From an uncultured Fidelibacterota bacterium (lineage in GTDB: Bacteria > Fidelibacterota > Marinisomatia > Marinisomatales > UBA1611), in NCBI GenBank assembly GCA_902559415.1, contig CACEHW010000006.1:1-45167 (forward strand): a stretch of 45,167 nucleotides of DNA, given 5' to 3'. The translations under genes were made by a program, and so were the position numbers. Shown piece after piece: positions 1 through 6,569 of this stretch. A model generated the notes under the pieces. That model searched no databases. It had not been told where the DNA came from and worked only from the letters and a program-made list of their open reading frames with translations. Position 1 is the first letter of the stretch. The number at the start of each line of letters is the position of its first letter.

Positions 1-654
1 CTTAACACTTTCTAAAAACTCTTTTGAGGTTGTTGTCGCCGTGAAATGTACTGGAATTGTCATACCAGGAATAGCATCTTGCGACACTCTTAGCTCAGGT
101 AATTTAAAATTATGAATTACATCCTTGGAGGATAGATCAACTCTTATTTTTTTATTTACAGGAATATGCATTTGGTTTTGAAGAATAATATCATCTTTAG
201 CAAATTCATCCGATCTATCTATTCCAATAAAATTTTGTTCAGATTCATCAACTAGATTAATATCCGTTCTGCCAAATACACCATCTACTCCAGGATAATG
301 AATGTTCCAAGCAAACTGCTGAGCTATGACTCTTATATTCACAGCATCTCTACTATCAGGGACATCATTGACCCGATACGCCCACACTGGATACGAAAAA
401 CCAAATAATGCAATGATTTCAACAATAGCAACAGCACCTTCTAAAACAGAAGATAAATGAGATTTTACACCATAGTAATCTGCCTTTTTATTCCTAGAAG
501 CTCTAAATTTGTAAAGACTTACAATGAAGAATACTCCCCAACCTAAAAATAAATAAAGCATCAACCAATGCATTAAAACGTTAGCGTTATCTATATACTC
601 ACCTTGAATTGATAAATTCTGTGGCAGCCCAAAACTATGTAAAAATTCTAACAA
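1..654 (-). CDS. coxB: Cytochrome c oxidase subunit II, partial (3' end outside window)
   Basis: The 218 visible codons encode the membrane-anchored N-terminal part of subunit II, which carries the CuA site that accepts electrons for the aa3 oxidase. Two hydrophobic helices (about residues 28-48 and 66-90) are followed by the family motifs AQQFAWNIHYPG and HNFKLPELRVSQDAIPGM. The CuA Cys-x3-Cys motif and any fused cytochrome c domain would lie beyond base 1, so neither can be judged here. I chose the TTG at 654: it follows the stop of the upstream 73-aa gene by three bases and has an AGGAAG ribosome site eight bases upstream. The next in-frame ATG (residue 31) would remove residues before the first helix. 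The gene is last in the visible cox cluster, and its position after subunits I, III and IV is unusual because coxB commonly comes first. The family call is secure; the start is likely. Confidence 0.95.
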   Translation of the reverse strand, partial: MLEFLHSFGLPQNLSIQGEYIDNANVLMHWLMLYLFLGWGVFFIVSLYKFRASRNKKADYYGVKSHLSSVLEGAVAIVEIIALFGFSYPVWAYRVNDVPDSRDAVNIRVIAQQFAWNIHYPGVDGVFGRTDINLVDESEQNFIGIDRSDEFAKDDIILQNQMHIPVNKKIRVDLSSKDVIHNFKLPELRVSQDAIPGMTIPVHFTATTTSKEFLESVK

Positions 655-657
655 AAT

Positions 658-879
658 TTATACTTCCTTAGATTTATTATATTTTTTTGATTTTTTCGCA
701 ATACTGAAGATTGAAAAACTTATACCAGATAATACTCCTCCAGTAGTAACAAGTAAAGAAATTATCGCCCAATTCATTCCATTTACAGCTGAAGAATTTG
801 GATCACCATAACACGTTCCGCAAGAAAATGCCATATCTAGACAAAAAATAACTATAAGAATTGTGAAACGAATAAACAA
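658..879 (-). CDS. Small membrane protein with CGTCYGDP motif, cox-cluster associated
   Basis: This 73-residue protein has an N-terminal hydrophobic segment (about 4-19), a Cys-x2-Cys motif within CGTCYGDP (Cys20 and Cys23), a second hydrophobic helix (about 37-60) and a lysine-rich C-terminus. The topology suggests that the two cysteines sit on the periplasmic face next to the membrane. They could bind copper or heme, or form a disulfide. It lies directly between the 65-aa gene and coxB, with almost no intergenic space, so it is probably co-translated and co-functional with the oxidase. I do not recognise a characterised family. A role as a small accessory subunit or CuA assembly factor is inference from position and the CxxC motif. 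Confidence 0.75.
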   Translation of the reverse strand: MFIRFTILIVIFCLDMAFSCGTCYGDPNSSAVNGMNWAIISLLVTTGGVLSGISFSIFSIAKKSKKYNKSKEV

Positions 880-1077
880 CTAAATCTCTCTAAATTTTTT
901 AAAAACACTGTAACCATAAAACCCGAGCCCAAACATGACCATAAAAGAGATTATGCTTAAAGAAGTCGAAATATTACCAGGATTTGATGGGGTCGCAATC
1001 TCAAAATAACCATACCAACCTGATAGTAAAATTGACATAAAAATAAAGAATAAATGAAATGATTTAATACCTATCAT
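880..1077 (-). CDS. Small two-helix membrane protein, cox-cluster associated
   Basis: This 65-residue hydrophobic protein has two predicted membrane helices (about 7-25 and 38-58) joined by a short polar loop, and a basic C-terminal end. No catalytic or metal-binding motif is visible. Its stop codon directly abuts the start of the 73-aa CxxC gene, and it follows the subunit IV gene by 11 bases, so it is inside the cox operon. Heme-copper oxidases often contain small, poorly conserved membrane subunits, and that is the most economical reading. The function is unknown. Confidence 0.7.
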   Translation of the reverse strand: MIGIKSFHLFFIFMSILLSGWYGYFEIATPSNPGNISTSLSIISFMVMFGLGFYGYSVFKKFREI

Positions 1078-1088
1078 AGAAATATCTA

Positions 1089-1418
1089 CTATTTAGTTGA
1101 AACCCATGGCATGTGAACACCAGCACTATCAATGTAAGAAATCAAAGGCAGAAAGATCATTATAAAAAAGAAAAATACCGTAAGTAATAAAATAGAGATA
1201 ATCATACTTTTCTCGGAAATAAGATGCATAAAATATCCAGCAACTAAAGAGGCCTTTACAGAGGCAATGATAAGAGCTAAAAATATTGCTTCAGAGGTAC
1301 TCACTTTTAGAAATGATGCAAGTACAGTTATGACTGTAAGTACAGCAAGTGCACCGAAAACCATCATATAAACTCTAATATGTTCTTGAATTGCCTCTTT
1401 GCTATTATCACTACTCAT
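1089..1418 (-). CDS. Cytochrome c oxidase subunit IV family protein
   Basis: This 109-residue protein has three hydrophobic helices (about 17-38, 42-63 and 72-95), the layout of the bacterial cytochrome c oxidase subunit IV family (caa3_CtaG/COX4_pro type). The helix 2 segment with SVKASLVAGYFMHL is typical of the family. Subunit IV is a non-catalytic membrane subunit that stabilises subunits I and III. The gene lies 10 bases downstream of coxC in the same direction. The starting ATG gives the expected short cytosolic N-terminus. The family call is good; no redox role is expected. Confidence 0.88.
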   Translation of the reverse strand: MSSDNSKEAIQEHIRVYMMVFGALAVLTVITVLASFLKVSTSEAIFLALIIASVKASLVAGYFMHLISEKSMIISILLLTVFFFFIMIFLPLISYIDSAGVHMPWVSTK

Positions 1419-1428
1419 GAATTAATCC

Positions 1429-2028
1429 TTATAGTAAGTAAAGAACTGGAAATAAGAAGATCCAGACTAAATCAACAAAATGCCAATATAATCCTAGAGC
1501 CTCTACTCTATTGGTAAAATGTTCTGGCTGATCATGCCACAATTGATGACTGATAGGTAAATAAAAGTATAACATTACCACCACACCACCAAGAATGTGT
1601 AAGCCATGTAAACCAGTTAACGTAAAATAAATTGCCATAAATGTACTGCTTGAAGGAAATATGTCATGACTAAACTTGCTGGTATACTCAAAATACTTAA
1701 TTACCATAAACAATGCAGAGCAAAGTAAAGTAATACCCATATACATTTTAAATTTTGAAAAATCTTTTAATTTTAATGAGGCCCAAGCCATAACCATAGA
1801 TACACTAGAAGAAATCAATACCATAGTGTTCACTGTCGCCATTGGAACGCTCAATTTAGATGCCCAATATTCAAAATCACCTGGAGGTGCAGCCAATCTC
1901 AAAAATATATACGCAGAGAAAAGACCCCCAAATAGCATTATTTCCGAAGCTAAAAATATCCATATCCCTAACTTTGAATTTATAAGTCCAGTATCTTCTC
2001 TTTCTTCTATACTATAAGGTATTTCCAT
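1429..2028 (-). CDS. coxC: Cytochrome c oxidase subunit III
   Basis: This 199-residue protein with five membrane helices belongs to the heme-copper oxidase subunit III family. Diagnostic segments are KLGIWIFLASEIMLFGGLF near the N-terminus, LTGLHGLHILGG in the middle and YWHFVDLVWIFLFPVLYLL at the C-terminus. Subunit III binds lipid and protects the proton-uptake route into subunit I, and it has no metal centre. The length matches bacterial five-helix forms, which lack the first two helices of the mitochondrial subunit. The gene starts just downstream of the coxA stop and precedes the subunit IV gene. It is intact, unlike neighbouring coxA. Confidence 0.96.
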   Translation of the reverse strand: MEIPYSIEEREDTGLINSKLGIWIFLASEIMLFGGLFSAYIFLRLAAPPGDFEYWASKLSVPMATVNTMVLISSSVSMVMAWASLKLKDFSKFKMYMGITLLCSALFMVIKYFEYTSKFSHDIFPSSSTFMAIYFTLTGLHGLHILGGVVVMLYFYLPISHQLWHDQPEHFTNRVEALGLYWHFVDLVWIFLFPVLYLL

Positions 2029-2035
2029 AATTTAT

Positions 2036-3758
2036 TTATTTCTCAAATTGCGGTTTAAAATCTTTTTTAGCATCTGGAACACTATACTCATACGAATTGT
2101 GATATACATTTACTGGCTTATCAAAGTTCCCATGTCCTACTGGAGGGGAAGGAGCAGCCCACTCTATTGTTGTAGAGTCCCAAGGATTTCTTGAAGCTTT
2201 ATCTCCTGAAAATAATGACATAATAATATTAACAATAAAAGGTATTTGAGCTAAACCGAGACAAAAAGCTGAGATTGACATGAACTCATTCCACTCTAAA
2301 ACACCACTAGCATGAGCATAAGACTGTCCTCCATCAGCTAACCTTCTTGAAACTCCTGCGAGACCTTGTATAAACATCGGCATAAAAATTCCATTCATAA
2401 AAATTAAAGATGGCCAAAAATGAAGTTTCCCAAGCATTTCACTCATTTTTTTGCCTGTCATTTTCGGGAACCAGTAATATATACCTGCAAATAGTGCAAA
2501 GATAGTACCAGGCGCAACAACATAATGAAAATGACCAATCACATAATACGTATCATGGAGATAAATGTCAGATGCTGCTAGACCTAGAGGCAAACCAGTT
2601 AAACCTCCAATACCAAACATTGGTAGAAATGCCAATGCAAACAGCATAGGAGTATTAAACCTTATTGATCCTCCCCAAAGAGATAGAAAATAAGAAGTTA
2701 AAATTACAACTGAAGGTATTGAAATTATCATCGTAGTAGTCTGAAAAAATGCGCTCATAGCTTGTCCCATGCCTGTCAAAAAACATGTGATGAGCCCAAA
2801 CAATAAAAGAAACAAAACCTAAAAAGACCATTGAATAGACAATTGATTTAAAACCCCAAATTGGTTTCCTAGTATTATTTGCTAAAATCTCACCAACTAT
2901 TCCAAGCGCTGGAAGAATTAATACATAAACTTCTGGATGTGCTAAAAACCAAAATAAATGCTGCCATAATAATGGAGAACCAGAACCTGCTACATCTACT
3001 ATCTCACCAGACATAACCAATCCACTAGGTAAAAAGAAACTAGTACTTGCTACTCTATCCATTAGTTGCATTACAGCTGCTGCCTCAAGAGGAGGGAAAG
3101 CCAAAACAAGAAGAAAAGATGTCACAAATTGAGCCCAAACAAAAATAGGTAATCTCATCCAAGTCAACCCGGGCGCTCTTAATTGAACAATGGTAACAAT
3201 AATATTCATTGAACCAAGTAAGGATGAGGTAATCAAAAAGATCATGGATATTAACCATATAGTTTGTCCATTTTCAAAAATGGATAATGGCGGATAAGAT
3301 GTCCAACCTGATCTAGCCGCACCCTCTGGCATAAAAAAACTAGAAATCATTATAACACCACCAACAAAATACGTCCAGTAGCTAGCGGCATTTAATTTTG
3401 GAAATGCCATATCAATAGCGCCAATTTGAAGAGGAACTAAATAATTACCAAAGGCACCAACTGCAAGAGGAACAATACCTAAAAAAATCATAATTGTGCC
3501 GTGCATTGCACCAAGAGAGTTGTATTGCTCTGAAGCTAATACGCCACCCTCACCAAAAATAAAACCAACTATCGGGATTTCTGTCCCTGGGTAAGCTAAC
3601 TGCCAACGCATGATAGCCATTAAAGAAAAACCAAATAAAAGAAATAGTAATGAAGTAATACCGTATTGTATACCAATTACTTTATGATCTACAGAAAAAA
3701 TATATTTCTGAATGAAGTTTTCTTCAGGGTGATCGTGATGATTATTATCTGAACTCAA
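2036..3758 (-). CDS. coxA: Cytochrome c oxidase subunit I, interrupted by a one-base frameshift
   Basis: This is the catalytic subunit of an aa3-type oxidase, which reduces oxygen to water and pumps protons. One extra base in a run of six T residues (coding strand, positions 2783-2778) splits it into two reading frames. Removing one T gives a continuous 573-residue protein. In the joined protein, His86 and His411 match the low-spin heme ligands, His409 the high-spin heme ligand, and His274, His323 and His324 the CuB ligands. HPEVY (274-278) carries the cross-linked Tyr and the Glu276 of A1-type oxidases. The upstream frame runs off after WAHHMFF and the downstream frame resumes at LTGMGQAMSAFF, which is standard family sequence. 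Everything else looks intact, so a base-calling or assembly error is the likeliest cause. The gene follows the ferredoxin gene and precedes coxC. Confidence 0.95.
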
Positions 3759-3782
3759 TGTGTTACTCCAAATAGGCTATAG

Positions 3783-4106
3783 TTAATTTATTTTTGTTCC
3801 GTACAATTCTTCAAAAGTATCTGTATCAATCATTCGAATTGCATCCCAAGTCATTTTAGTACAGACTCTCGCGCAAACCACACACCCAATACATTCATCA
3901 AAACGTATCTGAACTGGCGGAATAGGTATGTCGTATTTGTCTTTCGGAACAGACTCAATACAATCAACAGGGCAGAAAGGCACACAAGCCTGACAGCCCG
4001 TACAATTGTCCTCATCAACGACCGCAACAGATTTAGGTCTCTTTTTTTTAATATTAGGGGAATCTGGTAGTTCAGGAATTCCTTTTAAATGATTATATCC
4101 AGCCAT
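3783..4106 (-). CDS. Ferredoxin with two 4Fe-4S clusters
   Basis: This 107-residue soluble protein has two ferredoxin-type cluster motifs. The first is Cys35-x2-Cys38-x2-Cys41-x3-Cys45-Pro, with an extra Cys49. The second is Cys72-x2-Cys75-x2-Cys78-x3-Cys82, followed by Thr rather than the usual Pro. No signal peptide is visible, so it should be cytoplasmic. It lies 24 bases upstream of coxA, inside the cox cluster, which is an odd location because aa3 oxidase takes electrons from the periplasmic side. It could feed a cytoplasmic reductase or a separate pathway, or support metal-centre assembly. The family is certain; the partner is unknown. Confidence 0.92.
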   Translation of the reverse strand: MAGYNHLKGIPELPDSPNIKKKRPKSVAVVDEDNCTGCQACVPFCPVDCIESVPKDKYDIPIPPVQIRFDECIGCVVCARVCTKMTWDAIRMIDTDTFEELYGTKIN

Positions 4107-4174
4107 ATTTATTGGTTCTTATCTAGTATTAAAATTAATCACTTTATAGTAAAAAAATCACATAAAATAATCAA

Positions 4175-4333
4175 TTATTTCAGTAAATATTTTTCTATCG
4201 CCATACCAGAGCCAAAAATAATTAAAGCAGCCAAAAATAATTTGGGATCCATCAGCTTTGGATATTTTACAATTACCCCAATTGGTATGGAGAAAATCCC
4301 AAGTAATTGCAATGATTTTGCCATGTAATACAT
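4175..4333 (-). CDS. 52-residue membrane peptide, cox-cluster associated
   Basis: This short gene encodes a peptide with two hydrophobic segments (about residues 9-22 and 32-45) separated by KYPKLMDPK and ending in a basic tail. I chose the ATG at 4333: it directly follows the stop of the 167-aa membrane gene and has an AGGG ribosome site six bases upstream. An in-frame ATG at 4324 would give 49 residues. A clean stop, translational proximity and amphipathic order support it as a real gene. It has no recognised family and may be a small oxidase subunit or assembly peptide. Confidence 0.6.
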   Translation of the reverse strand: MYYMAKSLQLLGIFSIPIGVIVKYPKLMDPKLFLAALIIFGSGMAIEKYLLK

Positions 4334-4837
4334 TTATAGCCCTGAATTATTAGGGAGACTATCTACCACTTCAATCTGCATTTTAAAAGAGCTATTTTTA
4401 ACCTTTAGTGTCCAAATATGGTGAAAATAACTTATAGCCAAAAGAGGCAAAGAAATCCATGAATACGCTATCTCAGCTTTATTTGCATTTGAAGCTATGT
4501 ACCCAAAATAATAAACATATAACGTCCCGACCAGAGTTATAGTCAGCATAGTTTGAGGGAAGATTATATTTTTTATTTGTTTTATTTTATTCCAGAGTTC
4601 ATTTGACAAAGGACTTTCACTTTCAACTAAAATACTTTTAATACTTTTCCCTGTTGCTATAAAAAAATACATCACTATGGTTTCAGTCATAACAAATACC
4701 AAGACAGCGAATAAAGAAAACTGAGCATGATTTGCACCAAAAAATGAAGTCCCATAAATGCCCATTATACTACAAACTGTGAAGTTGAATAAATTGATTG
4801 CCATTAAAAAGTAGCATGAAATCATAAACAAGTACAT
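4334..4837 (-). CDS. Four-helix membrane protein of unknown function, cox-cluster leader
   Basis: This 167-residue protein has four predicted membrane helices (about 3-27, 38-62, 95-115 and 125-145). A charged cytoplasmic loop sits between helices 2 and 3, and a His-His pair (SYFHHIWTLK) lies at the end of helix 4. It is the first gene of the minus-strand cox cluster and is followed without a gap by the 52-aa peptide gene. No signal peptide or known cofactor motif is visible apart from the paired histidines. I do not recognise a characterised family. Heme or copper handling for the oxidase is possible but unproven. Confidence 0.75.
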   Translation of the reverse strand: MYLFMISCYFLMAINLFNFTVCSIMGIYGTSFFGANHAQFSLFAVLVFVMTETIVMYFFIATGKSIKSILVESESPLSNELWNKIKQIKNIIFPQTMLTITLVGTLYVYYFGYIASNANKAEIAYSWISLPLLAISYFHHIWTLKVKNSSFKMQIEVVDSLPNNSGL

Positions 4838-4901
4838 TACTGAACGTATCCTTTAAACATATTCTCTCTGGTTTTTGAAGTATTTAATAGTGTTGAAGTC
4901 A

Positions 4902-4932
4902 TTGTCTATATTGTAATAGATTTAGCTATAAT
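4902..4932 (+). promoter_or_regulatory. Candidate promoter for the cupredoxin gene
   Basis: A TATAAT hexamer (4927-4932) lies 19 bases after TTGTCT (4902-4907), in the divergent spacer between the minus-strand cox leader gene and the cupredoxin gene. An AAGGA ribosome site follows, about nine bases before the ATG at 4959. The spacing is slightly long for a sigma-70 promoter, so this is only a candidate. Confidence 0.35.
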
Positions 4933-4958
4933 TATTACTATAAAAAGGAATTCTTATC

Positions 4959-5666
4959 ATGAATATATTTAAAAGTATCCTAACATTTCTCATACTTTTT
5001 TGCTTTTTAAATGATGCCAATGCTGGTGATATTAAAGGTAAAGTCAAGTATGATGGGAAGCCACCGAAAAAACGACCACTCCGTATGGATGCAGATCCAG
5101 TTTGTGGTTCTTCACACTCCGGTAAAGTTTTTTCTGAAAGCTTTAAAGTAAACTCGAAAGGTGAATTGGCCGAATGCATAGTATATTTACGTAATGTTAA
5201 ATACAGTGGTGGAGTTCCTAAGACATCTGTCGAATTAGATCAAAAAGGCTGTATTTACACTCCTCATGTTTTCGGAATACAAGCAGGTCAAGAATTACTA
5301 ATAAAAAATAGTGATGCCACATTACACAATATTCACTCAATTCCTAAAAAGAACAAAGAGTTCAATTTTGCTATGCCTAAAGTTGTAAAAGAGAAAAAGG
5401 CCAAATTCGACAAATCTGAAGACCCCTTTTACATTAAGTGCGATGTTCACCCTTGGATGAAAACATGGGTACTAGTATCTGATCATCCTTATTATGCTGT
5501 TACTGATGAAAATGGAAACTATGAAATAAAAGGTGTTCCAGCTGGAACTTATGAGGTAGTATGCTGGCAAGAGAAATTTAAAAAGAAAGTAATTGTTGAT
5601 AAAGTTACTGTAGGATCAGACCCAGTTACAAAAGACTTCACCTTTTCTAGACCAAAGAAAAAATAA
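4959..5666 (+). CDS. Periplasmic cupredoxin with amicyanin-like copper site
   Basis: This 235-residue protein has a signal peptide (about 1-22, ending NANA) and is probably periplasmic. The central domain is cupredoxin-like. NSDATLHNIHS offers His123 or His126, and KCDVHPWM gives Cys161-x2-His164-x2-Met167, the spacing seen in amicyanin-type blue copper proteins. A C-terminal segment (about 175-230) with the pattern DENGNYEIKGVPAGTYEV resembles a carboxypeptidase regulatory-like beta-sandwich. The gene sits between the oxidase and complex III clusters and is followed by a CusF-SCO copper chaperone. That context suggests an electron carrier to the oxidase or a copper carrier. A strong terminator follows the gene. 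The copper-binding assignment is good; the redox partner is inference. Confidence 0.85.
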   Translation: MNIFKSILTFLILFCFLNDANAGDIKGKVKYDGKPPKKRPLRMDADPVCGSSHSGKVFSESFKVNSKGELAECIVYLRNVKYSGGVPKTSVELDQKGCIYTPHVFGIQAGQELLIKNSDATLHNIHSIPKKNKEFNFAMPKVVKEKKAKFDKSEDPFYIKCDVHPWMKTWVLVSDHPYYAVTDENGNYEIKGVPAGTYEVVCWQEKFKKKVIVDKVTVGSDPVTKDFTFSRPKKK

Positions 5667-5692
5667 TTATCAATAATCAATCTATTTCAAAA

Positions 5693-5720
5693 GGCGAGCA
5701 ATTTTGTTCGCCTTTTTTTT
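5693..5720 (+). terminator. Rho-independent terminator after the cupredoxin gene
   Basis: The hairpin ggcgagca-attt-tgttcgcc forms an eight-pair stem with one G-U pair and a four-base loop, followed directly by eight T residues (5713-5720). It lies 26 bases after the cupredoxin stop. The T-tract abuts the ATG of the next gene, so the SCO fusion is expressed either by read-through or from a start site within the hairpin. Confidence 0.85.
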
Positions 5721-6566
5721 ATGAAAAATAAAATCATATATCTACTTGTTATTTTCATCTACTCATGTGGAGAAAATAATAAAACATATAATGTAAATGG
5801 AGTAGTGATCAATATTGATAAAAGTGAACGTTCAATAGTAGTTGATCATGACTCTATACCTGGATTTATGATGCCAATGGTGATGCCGTTTAATGTAAAA
5901 AATATAGATGCAGTAAAAGGACTAAGTCTCAATGATAGCATCCATTTTAAATTTACGATAACTGATAAATCTAGCTACGCTCATGATTTTGTAGTTGTTG
6001 GTAAAAGATCCAATGAGACTGATGAAGATGACTTTTGGGAAGATGATGAATACAAAGAAAAAAAAATAGGTGAAGAGATTAGTAACATAACCCTAATCAA
6101 TTTAGATGGTAAAGAAGTAAATCTCGATCAGTTCGAGGACAAATATATTTTTATTTCTTTTATCTTTACCAGATGCCCTGTGCCAAACATGTGTCCAGCA
6201 GTTGTGATAAAAAATGGCGTTTTAGCTCGAAAATTCAAAGAAACAGATAAAATAAAATTTATTATGATCAGCTTTGATTACATTTATGATACTCCAGAAG
6301 TTTTAGGTTCGTATTATAGTGATGCGATTAGCAATTTCCCAAACTGGACGGCTTGGTCTAGCGTAGGAAAAATCAGTGACCTTTATACTTTGTCTTCCGA
6401 AATAGGTTGTGAATATTGGGGCATAGAAAAAAATAATATTGGGCACAATCTTCGATCAGCATTGATTGGGCCAAGAAGAAAACTTTTAAATACTTGGGAA
6501 GGAGATGATTGGCTGGCTAGCTCAGTAGGAAAAGAGATTGATTATTACATTAATGTCTTAAAATAA
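5721..6566 (+). CDS. CusF-like domain fused to SCO1/SenC copper chaperone (lipoprotein)
   Basis: This 281-residue protein starts with a lipoprotein-type signal (IYSC, Cys16). A CusF-type copper-binding domain follows (about 22-95, motif DHDSIPGFMMPMVMPF). An acidic linker (about 98-112) leads to a SCO/thioredoxin-fold domain (about 117-280). SCO proteins deliver copper to the CuA site of subunit II. The copper-binding pair is Cys152 and Cys158, spaced Cys-x5-Cys (RCPVPNMCP) rather than the usual Cys-x3-Cys, with a conserved His at 242. Met residues of the CusF part and the acidic linker add metal-binding capacity. The start codon follows the terminator T-tract with no ribosome site, but the signal peptide supports it. 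The stop lies three bases from the convergent octaheme cytochrome stop. Confidence 0.9.
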   Translation: MKNKIIYLLVIFIYSCGENNKTYNVNGVVINIDKSERSIVVDHDSIPGFMMPMVMPFNVKNIDAVKGLSLNDSIHFKFTITDKSSYAHDFVVVGKRSNETDEDDFWEDDEYKEKKIGEEISNITLINLDGKEVNLDQFEDKYIFISFIFTRCPVPNMCPAVVIKNGVLARKFKETDKIKFIMISFDYIYDTPEVLGSYYSDAISNFPNWTAWSSVGKISDLYTLSSEIGCEYWGIEKNNIGHNLRSALIGPRRKLLNTWEGDDWLASSVGKEIDYYINVLK

Positions 6567-6569
6567 GAA

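Noticed and set aside
1676-2017. Open frame antisense to coxC
   Set aside because: It is the complement of conserved subunit III sequence and has no family features.
2778-2783. Programmed ribosomal frameshift in coxA
   Set aside because: No stimulatory structure or family precedent is known to me for subunit I; a single-base homopolymer error explains it more simply.
4089-4328. 79-codon plus-strand frame near the ferredoxin gene
   Set aside because: The minus strand there carries a better small membrane gene with a ribosome site and tight spacing; the plus frame has no coherent features.
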